A stretch of 64,000 nucleotides of DNA from Erythrobacter sp. AP23 (GTDB taxonomy: Bacteria > Pseudomonadota > Alphaproteobacteria > Sphingomonadales > Sphingomonadaceae). A model generated the notes under the pieces. The model saw nothing but the letters and a program-made list of their open reading frames with translations. It had not been told where the DNA came from and did not search any database. Shown here in pieces: positions 45,264 to 54,241 of this stretch. The stretch is from assembly GCF_001542855.1 (NCBI RefSeq), contig NZ_LNBY01000018.1:248001-312000 (forward strand), written 5' to 3'. Each line of letters starts with the position of its first letter. The stretch's first letter is position 1. A program made the position numbers and the translations under genes.

Positions 45264-45448
45264 ACCGCGATCAGGAATTGTGGGCCGTCGCGCTCTGGGT
45301 CGAAAAGAACCATGGCGGAGAGGGAACCGCGTATATCGCGCAGCAAATCCAGCGGCTATCCAACGAAGGGGACGAGGCTGGCATAGCAACGTGGAAGACT
45401 GTTGCTGAACGGTTCGATCAGCTTAGCTGCCAAAGCTCTACGAACTGA
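45254..45448 (+). CDS. Small conserved-type protein (DUF6961-like)
   Basis: The 64-residue protein (MVLNRDQELWAVALWVEKNH then GGEGTAYIAQQIQRLSNEGD) is a two-helix protein. It resembles a sphingomonad family I remember as DUF6961; that name is from memory. It overlaps the thermonuclease gene, so it is translationally coupled. Function unknown. Confidence 0.6.
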   Translation: MVLNRDQELWAVALWVEKNHGGEGTAYIAQQIQRLSNEGDEAGIATWKTVAERFDQLSCQSSTN

Positions 45449-45459
45449 GGCTCGGCACG

Positions 45460-45564
45460 ATGCGGAAGTGGCTTAAGGTCTGGGGCATCAGAATTGAGTT
45501 CGCCTTGCTCGCGTCAGTGTCCCTGATAGGGCTGGTCCTGAGCCTTCAATCCTGCACTGGCTGA
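45460..45564 (+). CDS. Tiny membrane peptide, 34 residues
   Basis: A frame from ATG 45460 encodes MRKWLKVWGIRIEFALLASV then SLIGLVLSLQSCTG: a basic start, one hydrophobic helix and a C-terminal Cys. It lies 11 bases after the preceding small gene and ends 20 bases before the convergent integrase stop. A candidate short membrane peptide of this operon; coding is not certain. Confidence 0.4.
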   Translation: MRKWLKVWGIRIEFALLASVSLIGLVLSLQSCTG

Positions 45565-45584
45565 GAAGAAATTCGATCTCCCGA

Positions 45585-46808
45585 TCAACCCTTCGCAAAC
45601 TTCCCCATGATGACCTTTCCTCCAGTCCGGAGCTCATCGAGGTAGTCGCTCCACCATTGAGCCATCCGCACGCGCTCGTCCCAATGCTTGCCGCGATGGT
45701 AGATGCCACGCACAACATTGCTGTCGCCATGTGCCAAGGCACGCTCGATCGCATCAGGATTCCAAAGGCCCGACTCGTTCAGGAATGTCGATGCTGTCGC
45801 CCGGAGTCCATGAGCGGTGACTTCTTCCTTCGAGTATCCCATGCGACGGAATGCGGCATTGAGCGTGTTTTCACTCATGGGACGCTTGGAGCTGCGCGCA
45901 GATGGGAAAACATATCCTTCGCGGCCGAGCATCTCGGCCAGATCAGTGAGATAGCCTCTAACCTGCTTGGAAAGTGGGACGGCATGCGCTCGGCGCGCTT
46001 TCATTTTACCGGCAGGGATCTTCCAGACCCCATCGACGAGGTCGATCTCATGCCATTCGGCGTGCCGGAGTTCGCCGGGGCGTACGAACACATGCGGCGC
46101 TATCTGCAAGGCCAACTTCGTCACCATGTAGCCAGTAAAGTCGTCGATTGCGCGCAGCAGCCCACCTAGCTCGGTGGGCTCGAGGATTGCTGCATAATGC
46201 GTGGCTCTCGGCGTTACGAGAGCGCCCTTCAGCATACTGGTCGGATCGGATTTGCAGCGGGTGGTAGCAACACCGTAGCGAAACACGCGGCCTGCGAACG
46301 ACCGACATTTCTTCGCAGTCTCGTGCTTACCGGTGGCTTCCAGCCGTTTGAGGGGAGCCAGAACTTCGAACGGCTCGATCTCGTTGATGGGTCGGTTCCC
46401 GATGGCAGGCGCAAGCTTGTCGAGGAAATAGTTGGCCTTGACGATCGTGCCATCGGCGCGGCCGTTCTGGACCATCATCTGTTCAATATACTCACGTGCG
46501 ACTGCCTCGAACGTCTGTGCAGAAAGGAACTCTGCGCGGATTTTCCGCTTCCGCTTCTCAAAAGCCGGGTCGCCCCCTGAAGCAACAGCTCGTCGCGCCT
46601 CGTAGGCCGCGTCTCGCGCTTGCTTGAGGCTGATGTCGGGATAGCTGCCGATGCAGAGCTTCTTTTGCGCGCCGCCGATCCGGTATCGGAATCGCCAAAG
46701 TTTGCCGCCGGTCGGCGTGACCTCAACATATAGGCCGCGCTCATCGGTTACCTTGTACGGCTTATCCTTGGGCTTGAGTGCGCGGAGGCGAGTATCTGTC
46801 AGCGGCAT
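45585..46808 (-). CDS. Tyrosine integrase, P4 type
   Basis: In this 407-residue protein, the N-terminal DUF4102 arm-binding domain has LTDTRLRALKPKDKPYKVTDERGLYVEV (to ERG). The catalytic domain shows R in FVRPGELR, H-x-x-R in AHGLRATA, the second His in ALAHGDSN and Tyr in RGIYHRG, all intact. It should integrate and excise an element at a chromosomal site, often a tRNA. It is divergent from a second integrase, with a 320-base repeat-bearing region between. It ends the transfer/maintenance block and is the best candidate for that element's integrase. Confidence 0.9.
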   Translation of the reverse strand: MPLTDTRLRALKPKDKPYKVTDERGLYVEVTPTGGKLWRFRYRIGGAQKKLCIGSYPDISLKQARDAAYEARRAVASGGDPAFEKRKRKIRAEFLSAQTFEAVAREYIEQMMVQNGRADGTIVKANYFLDKLAPAIGNRPINEIEPFEVLAPLKRLEATGKHETAKKCRSFAGRVFRYGVATTRCKSDPTSMLKGALVTPRATHYAAILEPTELGGLLRAIDDFTGYMVTKLALQIAPHVFVRPGELRHAEWHEIDLVDGVWKIPAGKMKARRAHAVPLSKQVRGYLTDLAEMLGREGYVFPSARSSKRPMSENTLNAAFRRMGYSKEEVTAHGLRATASTFLNESGLWNPDAIERALAHGDSNVVRGIYHRGKHWDERVRMAQWWSDYLDELRTGGKVIMGKFAKG

Positions 46809-47132
46809 GTGGGGGCCTTTTCATCTGGGCCTTTGCGAAACGGCCTCAAAAGGCCCACAAAAGTGTCTGGAACCCCCGAGAACAGGCGGGACGATCCGGA
46901 ACGATCCAAGGGCCAAATCCCTAGGATTTCTGCGGGTTTTATAGATTATTTGGGAGAACGTGAGAAGAACAAATGGTGCCCAGAAGAGGACTCACAGCGA
47001 TTTTCACATAGTTGAACATATTAGGAATTTTTCTCGTTATTTCACAATGCTATGTGTGAACTGTCCCAACATAGCTGAACATTGATTTTCACAATTTCGC
47101 ATGTCAAAAGGTGGGCCATCGGGTGGGCTCTC
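46809..47132. other. Regulatory region between divergent integrases
   Basis: It contains a LexA-type box (46956-46970), a 14-bp direct repeat ACATAGYTGAACAT (47006-47019 and 47069-47082) and three GGTGGGC copies near 47112-47165. These are candidates for recombinase arm sites or operators. The longer N-terminal extension of the second integrase frame into this region is unlikely to be translated. Confidence 0.5.
46956..46970. promoter_or_regulatory. LexA-type box between the divergent integrases
   Basis: The perfect GAAC-GTGAGAA-GAAC is GTTC-N7-GTTC on the minus strand, about 150 bases upstream of the P4-type integrase start. Confidence 0.5.
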
Positions 47133-48305
47133 ATGTTCGAGTCCCAAAATGCGAAAAGGTGGGCTGTGAAGTTAAACGCGCTTACTCAGATGCGGGCCAA
47201 GAACCTTGATGCAGGCAAACACGCTGATGGCCAAGGTCTATGGCTGATCAAGCGATCCAAAGAGGGAGGCAAGTGGATCGTCCGGCTCGTCATTCGTGGG
47301 AAACGGCGTGAGATGGGCTTGGGGCCCTGGCCCGACGTTTCGATCGCAGAGGCGCGTGAGCGGGCTGCTGAAGCCCGAAAAGCCGTTCGCGACGGCCTGG
47401 ATCCGATCGTGGCGCGGGCGAGGCAGCGTCAGGCCCCAAAGGTCGTGACACTTACTGAGGCGGCGCAAGGCTGTTTCGAGGCCAAGAAGGCCGAGCTCAA
47501 GAACGCCAATGCGGTGAAGCGCTGGCTCGGCCTCCTGGAAAATCATGTCCTTCCAAAGATTGGTAACATCCCGGTCGAGGATATCGATCAGCACATGATC
47601 AAGAAGACCCTGGAGCCGATCTGGCACGACAAAGCCGAGACGGCTCGCAAGTCTCTTGGCCATATTGGGCAGACGCTCAAGTATGCCGCCGCGCTGGGGC
47701 TTGAGGTCGATTTGCAGGCCACGATGAAGGCGAGGGCACTGCTCGGTAAGCAGCGGCACAAGACCGAGCATATTCCAGCCATGCCTTATGCTGATGCGCC
47801 AAAGTTTTATCGTTGGCTCTGCGATCAGGAGCACACCGCTGCGTTGGCATTGCGCTTCCTGATCCTGACCGCCGCAAGAACAAGCGAAGTGCGGCTTGCG
47901 ACGTTCGATGAGATTGAGGACGGTGTGTGGACACTTACACCTGAGCGCACAAAGACCGGGCGTGAGCATCGCGTTCCGCTCACCGAGGAAGCGCTTGCGG
48001 TTGTGGAAATTGCAAGGCAGCGATCGCCGAACGAGTTCCTGTTCCCCGCGCTGCGAGGCAAGCCGATTTCAGACATGGCTATGTCAGCATTTATGAAGCG
48101 CGAGGGCTACGAAGCTAGGCCGCACGGATTTCGCACCACATTCCGCACTTGGGCCGAGGAACAGACAGACGCGGCTTTTGAGGTCAAAGAGGCTGCTCTG
48201 GGCCACCAAGTCGACGCAGGTGTTGTAGGAGCCTATCAGCGTTCTGATCGGCTTGAGCGGCGGCAAAAACTAATGGGAACGTGGGCATTATTCTTACTCA
48301 AATGA
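47133..48305 (+). CDS. Second tyrosine integrase
   Basis: Using ATG 47133 (MFESQNAKRW...) gives 390 residues; GTG 47166 (VKLNALTQMRAKN) behind AGGTGGG is equally plausible and matches where integrases of this family usually begin. The arm-binding domain (GKHADGQGLWLIK) precedes a catalytic domain with R in AARTSEVRL, H-x-x-R in PHGFRTTFR, His in ALGHQVD and Tyr in GAYQRS. All catalytic residues are present. It is directed toward the two-partner secretion locus and may belong to a separate island. Confidence 0.85.
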   Translation: MFESQNAKRWAVKLNALTQMRAKNLDAGKHADGQGLWLIKRSKEGGKWIVRLVIRGKRREMGLGPWPDVSIAEARERAAEARKAVRDGLDPIVARARQRQAPKVVTLTEAAQGCFEAKKAELKNANAVKRWLGLLENHVLPKIGNIPVEDIDQHMIKKTLEPIWHDKAETARKSLGHIGQTLKYAAALGLEVDLQATMKARALLGKQRHKTEHIPAMPYADAPKFYRWLCDQEHTAALALRFLILTAARTSEVRLATFDEIEDGVWTLTPERTKTGREHRVPLTEEALAVVEIARQRSPNEFLFPALRGKPISDMAMSAFMKREGYEARPHGFRTTFRTWAEEQTDAAFEVKEAALGHQVDAGVVGAYQRSDRLERRQKLMGTWALFLLK

Positions 48306-48389
48306 ACCGCACTCCCTGACGGCTGGTTGCACCGAGACAGAAAAGCGGACCTCCGGGACTTTTCGCCTAATATTTGCTAGAATATATCA

Positions 48390-48656
48390 ATGAAGAGCAA
48401 TGCTATTATCGCATTTTACATCTTGATAATGACACCAACCAGCCTGATTGTCACTCTTTTCAGTGCAATTCAAGAAACCTCCCAACCAACTATAATATTG
48501 TTTCTCATCGCACTTGGGCCGGTGCTGTTCCTAGGAACATCAATGTACTTGCTACGAAACCCTGACTCCTTTGAGACGATATATTTGATACCTATTCTCT
48601 ACGGCATCGTCACGTTGATTCTTTTTCCAGGTCTATTTCAGATTTTCGTCCTTTAG
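48390..48656 (+). CDS. Possible small membrane protein
   Basis: This 88-codon frame encodes three hydrophobic helices (AIIAFYILIMTPTSLIVTLF, IILFLIALGPVLFLGTSMYL, IPILYGIVTLILFPGLFQIF). The composition is convincing for a membrane protein, but the region is AT-rich, no ribosome-binding site is evident, and its 3' end overlaps the convergent exoprotein gene by 24 bases. No family recognised. Confidence 0.4.
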   Translation: MKSNAIIAFYILIMTPTSLIVTLFSAIQETSQPTIILFLIALGPVLFLGTSMYLLRNPDSFETIYLIPILYGIVTLILFPGLFQIFVL

Positions 48657-51600
48657 TGTCTGATTGACGAGATCAACGGCTTCCATTGCCCTCAAGAGGT
48701 TCGCCATGCTGTGGTTGTAACCAATTTGACCAGTCGCAACGGCTTGAGCTGACGAGAGCTGTCCTGCGTTTCGCACTGTGATAATTTCTGCAAGGGACGC
48801 ATCGCCAAGGAAATTTTCGCTCAGCGTCGTTAGAGGATCCCAACTGTTCCTAAATGCAGTGATGTTGGTAGTCTCGGTTGGCTCTGGGAGGTACGGAGCA
48901 GAAGCAAACGGGGCAGGATCGAACACAACCGCGTTTGCTCCGGTAGACGCCGACACCACTTCAGCCAGTCCTCCACCTAGCGAATGGCCTGTTAGCGTTG
49001 GGCTACAACCGCACTCATCAACCACCGAAGAATAGAGCGCGTAAGCCTGCCTTATTTGAAGCAATCCTAATGTTATATCGGCACCAAGTACATCAAGTAT
49101 ACTGTCAGTACCCCTGAATGAGATCACAACCTCACCGTTCGTATTGTTTCTAAAGACTGTGGCCTGAAAGCCTGTTAAATTAGCTGAATAATTGCCAATG
49201 TTCGTCCACCCCTCGACGAATGGATCATCACTGTAGGCAGCCAACGCCAATCTCGCATATGGCAACGCGTCGGAAATACTGTCGAAATCCTCATTACCTC
49301 CATAAATCGCCAAAATCTCCAAGATAATTGCACGCAATCCTGGGCGGATATCCGAATCCGCTACGGCCGCCAGCAGGGAATCGAAATCATCGGTGATCAA
49401 ACCAGCATCCTCCTCATCACCTAGTGGTGAGGACCTGCCATCCTGACCCGGATCAACATTTGTCACCGGCTCTTCAACCTGCGCCCTTGCGTAGACCACG
49501 GTGAAGTTGCGCAGGACCACCTCGTCGCCATTGGTGATAGAGATGGTCCAGTTGTAGGTGCCGGGAACATCATTCGCGCCTAACAAGACAGGCATGAGCG
49601 TCGCCATGCTGTCTGAGGTGGCGTTGAAGCGGCTGTCGAGCAGGCCATTGGCTTCATTCCAGATTACCGTCCCGGTATTGCCTGCCGGATCGGTGAAGAC
49701 GAAGGCGATCTCCGTCACGTTGCTGAAGCCACTGCCAACCAGTTGCAGCGTAGGTCGGAACGGGGCGCTGCCCACCGGATAGCTGCTCTGGATACCAGAT
49801 GTCAGTGTGAGCGGATTGGGCTCTGGTGGAGGCGGTGGAGGCGGTGGAGGTGGAGGTGGAGGCGGCGGAGCGACCTCAACTGGCTGAGCCGAACGGAGGT
49901 AAGGAAGGCCATCGTTGATGTTCGGATCAATGGTCCAGACGTTGTCGAAATCCCAGCCAGCATCTATGAAGATGCTGCTGTCGCGCATCTGCTCGGAAGT
50001 CAGGGCACTAGCGGTGCATCCGCCCGCAAAATCCACGACACCGCATGCATTCGACTGGCCCGTAGTTTCCGTATTGAAAAACAAATTGTTGAGATCGGTA
50101 TTTGCGCCAATTCGGCCAAAAAGCCCTCCGACCGCTTCGGTAGTCGCAGACACTCTGCCAACGGCATAGCTGTCTTCCACGACTTCATTGACTAAGTGAC
50201 CCACCAAGCCTCCTATGTTCTGCCTGCCGTTCACGTCTCCTGTTGCGTATGTGTTCGTAATTCGACCGGTAAACTGGGATACAAAAACGATCCCGACAAG
50301 TCCTCCCACGTCCAATTCGCCTGAAACATCTCCTGTCGCATAAGACTGATCAATTCGTCCTCTGCCGAAGAACCCAACGAGCCCTCCAGCTCTCTCTGTT
50401 TGCCAGTTTTCGCGCTGAACAGCCGTGACATTACCAGTGGCGAAAGACGACGAAATTTCGCAATAAAAACATGCTCCAATTAGGCCCCCGATTTGGGATG
50501 CCCCCGTCACATCGGCGCTAGAACTTGACCTCCGCACCTCAGTAACAGTGGAATTTCCACCTCCACTTGTAAGCCCAATAAGCCCCCCGATATCGCCCAA
50601 GCCCGCCACTTCCCCGGATGTGTGTACGTTAGTAACATCGGCATCTGTCTGGCCTGCTAGAATTCCTACTCCCAAGTTGCCAGTTATATTGGCGTCCTCA
50701 ATGATCAGATTTCTCATCTGGCCAGACCTGATAGGGTCTGGTGCGTTTCTGTCGCTGATTACGGTACTGAATAAACCGACACGGTCTTCATCCGGTCTGT
50801 TTATGAAGAGATTAGAGATACTGTGTCCAAGGCCATCCAAATACCCAGAAAAGAAACTGTTCGCGGTTCCATCATCGCCAATCGGGTCGAATCCTGCTCC
50901 ACCGTTCCATGAGGAGGTGGCAGCAGCATCAATGTCCGCACCCAACACATAATTGCCCGTCAAATCTCCGGACATTCCCTGTAGATCTGTCCTTGTCGTC
51001 GAGCCCTCAGCTCCGAGTTCAGTGATAATCGTATAGTCGATCCGGTCGTCAGACCCGCGCTTGGTGGAAAAGCTGCCCGTAGAGGCAAGGTTTACCGGAG
51101 CGTTCACAAAATAGTCGCCGCCCGTATCGGTCTGAGCATATTCCAGCGCCAGCCCTGCGGTGCCACTACCAAACATCTCGGTGTTGATGAAGATGCTGCG
51201 ATCAGCGTTGAGCGTTAGGACGTTGGCCGACCAGGTGACGGTGTCATTGACGAAGATGTCACCGTTGCCATTGGGTGTGCCCTGGCTGGCAGTTGTGATC
51301 GTCACATTCCCATTGGCCAGATTGTTGGAAAGCGTGGTGCCGGAGATGTTCCCGCCACTTGCGGCAATCGTGAAGTCGTTGGGGTCGATCAGCCAGGTGC
51401 CGCCATTGGTGATGACATTGAGGCTGTCATCGATGTTGACGCGGGCAGCGGAAGTTTCGACGAAATCAGCGGTGAGTGTGCCAGAGGCATTCACTTCGCC
51501 CTGATCCATATCGCCAAACAAGTAGATGCGACCATCGCGCTCACCGATGGAGCTAGCCTCAACCACGCCCGTATTGTTGACCACACCGCGCATGGCATCG

Positions 51601-52388
51601 CTGGCCCCACGCGCTGTCAGGATTGCCAGACCGCCGTCAGCCTGAATCAGACCGTTGTTTTCGACCAAGGTGGCGAGGTCTGATGCGCTGACTTCAATCG
51701 AGATCAGACCATCGCCATCGAAATCGAGCGTCACACCAGTACCAGCGGCGAGCGCGGTATCGCCGCTGATTGTCCCGTCATTCACAACGCTCGGTGCAAT
51801 CAGCGCCACCACACCGCCAGCTAGATCACCCTGATTGAGGATGCTGCCGCCTGTGCCGGTGAACTGGTAACTTCCAGCGAGAAAATCTTCGCCCGCAATG
51901 CCGAGCGTCGTGCCGACGAAGCCACCAGTCTCCACACGGCCATTAAGACCAATCACAATCCCGTTCGGGTTGATGAGAAACACCTGCCCATTGGCAATGA
52001 GATCACCGAGAATCTGCGAGGGGGCTTGCCCAACTACACGGTTTAAGGCGACCGACTGGCCGTTTGGCTGGTTGAAAACCACGGTGTAGCCTTCGCCAAT
52101 CGAGAAGCTCTGCCAGTTTGCGATCATTCGATCCGTCGATTGATCGACCCGCATGGTCGAACCGTCGCTGCTGATGGTCGCGTTGCCCGACACCACTCGT
52201 CCGCCCGTCGGCAGGTTACTTGGCGGAGAGGGAGGAAACTGCCGAATGGTAATCGGGGCCTCTGCCGGAATCGCAGGCGGCGCGACAGAGGCTCGATCCT
52301 GAGCGAGCGCGCCTGTTGCCAGCGTCGTGCTAGCCAGCAAAGCTGCGAGGCCGCTGGTCGCCTTTGCGATCTGGTTGGTTTTGATCAT
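48633..52388 (-). CDS. TpsA exoprotein: FHA-type secretion domain with C-terminal lipase
   Basis: The protein has 1251 residues. A signal peptide (TSGLAALLASTTLATGALAQ) is followed by the two-partner-secretion domain (MRVDQSTDRMIANWQSFSIG, VFLINPNGIVIG with the NPNG motif). GLUG-type repeats (about 590-790; GEVAGLGDIGGLIG) follow, then a poly-proline hinge (about 15 Pro near 49830-49868) and a beta domain. The C-terminal class 3 lipase fold starts about 1040: ISFRGTDS, nucleophile GHSLGGG (about 1134), VVFDPAP Asp and GYNHSM His. It is exported by the adjacent TpsB and probably displayed on or released from the surface as a phospholipase or lipase. Confidence 0.85.
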   Translation of the reverse strand: MIKTNQIAKATSGLAALLASTTLATGALAQDRASVAPPAIPAEAPITIRQFPPSPPSNLPTGGRVVSGNATISSDGSTMRVDQSTDRMIANWQSFSIGEGYTVVFNQPNGQSVALNRVVGQAPSQILGDLIANGQVFLINPNGIVIGLNGRVETGGFVGTTLGIAGEDFLAGSYQFTGTGGSILNQGDLAGGVVALIAPSVVNDGTISGDTALAAGTGVTLDFDGDGLISIEVSASDLATLVENNGLIQADGGLAILTARGASDAMRGVVNNTGVVEASSIGERDGRIYLFGDMDQGEVNASGTLTADFVETSAARVNIDDSLNVITNGGTWLIDPNDFTIAASGGNISGTTLSNNLANGNVTITTASQGTPNGNGDIFVNDTVTWSANVLTLNADRSIFINTEMFGSGTAGLALEYAQTDTGGDYFVNAPVNLASTGSFSTKRGSDDRIDYTIITELGAEGSTTRTDLQGMSGDLTGNYVLGADIDAAATSSWNGGAGFDPIGDDGTANSFFSGYLDGLGHSISNLFINRPDEDRVGLFSTVISDRNAPDPIRSGQMRNLIIEDANITGNLGVGILAGQTDADVTNVHTSGEVAGLGDIGGLIGLTSGGGNSTVTEVRRSSSSADVTGASQIGGLIGACFYCEISSSFATGNVTAVQRENWQTERAGGLVGFFGRGRIDQSYATGDVSGELDVGGLVGIVFVSQFTGRITNTYATGDVNGRQNIGGLVGHLVNEVVEDSYAVGRVSATTEAVGGLFGRIGANTDLNNLFFNTETTGQSNACGVVDFAGGCTASALTSEQMRDSSIFIDAGWDFDNVWTIDPNINDGLPYLRSAQPVEVAPPPPPPPPPPPPPPPEPNPLTLTSGIQSSYPVGSAPFRPTLQLVGSGFSNVTEIAFVFTDPAGNTGTVIWNEANGLLDSRFNATSDSMATLMPVLLGANDVPGTYNWTISITNGDEVVLRNFTVVYARAQVEEPVTNVDPGQDGRSSPLGDEEDAGLITDDFDSLLAAVADSDIRPGLRAIILEILAIYGGNEDFDSISDALPYARLALAAYSDDPFVEGWTNIGNYSANLTGFQATVFRNNTNGEVVISFRGTDSILDVLGADITLGLLQIRQAYALYSSVVDECGCSPTLTGHSLGGGLAEVVSASTGANAVVFDPAPFASAPYLPEPTETTNITAFRNSWDPLTTLSENFLGDASLAEIITVRNAGQLSSAQAVATGQIGYNHSMANLLRAMEAVDLVNQTLKDENLK

Positions 52389-52400
52389 GCTACGCCTCCC

Positions 52401-54176
52401 TCAAAACCGGATCGAACCGGAAATCCAAAATTGCTGGCGGTCAGTCTCGCCATCTACATTAGTGCCGTCGACGCTGCTGCGCCCTGGATTGCTGCCCAAT
52501 CCATGTGCCCAGCTGGCTGACAGACTGAACCGCTCGTACCGCCAATTGAGGCCCAATCCGGCGCTCGCCAGCGAGTAACTATTGCAGCCGCAGGCGTTGA
52601 AGTTGGGCACGCCTAAGCTGTCCTCATTGAGCTGCACTCGCCCGGCATCGATGAAAGTAGAGAATTGCAATTCGCCCAGATCGAAACCGAGTACGTCAAA
52701 ACGGAGCTCTGCGGTCGCCAACACGCCCATATCGCCGCGCCCCTCGCCGACCGGCCAACCACGCACACCGTATGGTCCGCCAAGCGAGAAGCTCTCAGCT
52801 GAATCCAAATTCTTGCTGGCCCATTGGCCGGAAGCCGAAGTGAGGAGCGTTAGATTGTCGGTGAGGCTCTGGTAGCGAATGAGCGACACATTGACGCGGT
52901 GAAACCCGCCCTGTGTCTGCAAACCAAGCGCATCAACAAATTCAGCGGCAGGCGTGCGAGAAAGATCGAGGTCACCATAGGTCCATGAAACCGAAACCTG
53001 GGTGATGGCTCCGCCGAGAAGATCGTCACGCACATCGCCAACGAAGCCAAGGGTGCCAGAGTATATCCGCTTGTCATTGATCCGGCCCGCTATGGAGTCA
53101 TCAACCAGCACTTTGCCATTGGCCGAGGCGAAGAAACTCACGTTTGATCGGCGGCTGCGGACTAGCTGCCAATCGAGGCCGAATGAGCCATAGTGAGCGT
53201 AGCCTTCGAGGCCTGCCGCCTGCCCAACCGGGTCGATATTTTCGTAGTCGAGATAGCCGTAGTCGAGCGCGAGGCTCAGGCCAGATGCGCCGAGCGGTGC
53301 TTCAAAGCCTCCGGAGACATATCGCTGGCCATCTGAGACCGATCCGCTGATCGAGGTACGGTCGCCGATGCCGATGGCACCAAGCAATGCGAACTGGGCA
53401 TGTCCCTGCACCTCCCCTGTGCTGGGACTGCCGAAATTGTCGCCATAAACAGCCCCACGAAATACCGGCTCTTCATCGACTTGTATCACCAGAGCACTGG
53501 TGCCTGGCTGGCTGCCCGCAACCAGTCGCGAGCGAGCACGCACTGCGGGCAAATCGTTCATGCGCAGCAGGGCGCTTTCCAGCCCACGTTCGGTCACAGC
53601 ATTGGGGTCAATGCCCCGATCAGCAATTGCTTGGATCAGTCCAGGTGAAATGCGAGCGCGGTCCGATCGCTCGAACCGCACCTCTTCCAATGCCCCCGCC
53701 TGTATGGTGATGGTAAGTTCGCCATCGGTGACGTCCTGAGGTTGGATGACGGCGCGGGCAAGCAGGTGGCCATTTTGTCGCAGCATGGCGGTTGCACTGT
53801 CGGCAAGCGACTGGATCGCAGCAAAGTCCAGCTCGCGCTGCTCCGCCCGCTGACGAAGATCGGCGCGCTGTTCCTCGGAAAGCAGGTCGCTCTGGCCATC
53901 AAACGTGAGCTGGCTGATCGCAATGGTTGGCCCGCTGACTTGTGCGCCTTCAGCATCCGCCACAACGTCTAGCTGCTCATCTTCAAGCGTCTCGCGAGGA
54001 TCTGGTTCCTCTGCCCGCTCCCTGTCTCGCAATAGCGATCCCGCGTCCTGCGCTGCGACCTGACTGGTTGGAGCAAGTACCAAAACTGCGACCGCCCAAA
54101 TCTTGCTATTCAATTTGCCCCACCTTTTCCAGTTCGAGGGCACGACTCCGCAAAGCAGTACCCCTGTGCCCCGCAT
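52401..54176 (-). CDS. TpsB outer-membrane transporter, ShlB/FhaC family
   Basis: The frame is up to 591 residues. A signal peptide (KIWAVAVLVLAPTSQVAAQ) is followed by the POTRA region (ISQLTFDGQSDLLSEEQRADL; LTITIQAGALEEVRFE) and a C-terminal 16-strand barrel ending SGSIRF with a terminal Phe. The barrel has GPYGVRGWPVGEGRGD, the conserved L6-type VRGY-like tip. Start is uncertain: ATG 54176, or TTG 54113 behind AGGTGGGG, which would place the signal peptide properly. It lies 12 bases upstream of the exoprotein gene on the same strand, as a dedicated secretion pair. Confidence 0.88.
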   Translation of the reverse strand: MRGTGVLLCGVVPSNWKRWGKLNSKIWAVAVLVLAPTSQVAAQDAGSLLRDRERAEEPDPRETLEDEQLDVVADAEGAQVSGPTIAISQLTFDGQSDLLSEEQRADLRQRAEQRELDFAAIQSLADSATAMLRQNGHLLARAVIQPQDVTDGELTITIQAGALEEVRFERSDRARISPGLIQAIADRGIDPNAVTERGLESALLRMNDLPAVRARSRLVAGSQPGTSALVIQVDEEPVFRGAVYGDNFGSPSTGEVQGHAQFALLGAIGIGDRTSISGSVSDGQRYVSGGFEAPLGASGLSLALDYGYLDYENIDPVGQAAGLEGYAHYGSFGLDWQLVRSRRSNVSFFASANGKVLVDDSIAGRINDKRIYSGTLGFVGDVRDDLLGGAITQVSVSWTYGDLDLSRTPAAEFVDALGLQTQGGFHRVNVSLIRYQSLTDNLTLLTSASGQWASKNLDSAESFSLGGPYGVRGWPVGEGRGDMGVLATAELRFDVLGFDLGELQFSTFIDAGRVQLNEDSLGVPNFNACGCNSYSLASAGLGLNWRYERFSLSASWAHGLGSNPGRSSVDGTNVDGETDRQQFWISGSIRF

Positions 54177-54241
54177 TCATCCTTTTTAGCGTGGGACGGG
54201 AACTACAAATCTCACTTTTGGCGTAATTTGTGAGAACGCAG

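Noticed and set aside
49827..49868. GGAGGC-type microsatellite as an independent repeat
   Set aside because: It encodes the poly-proline hinge of the exoprotein and stays in frame.
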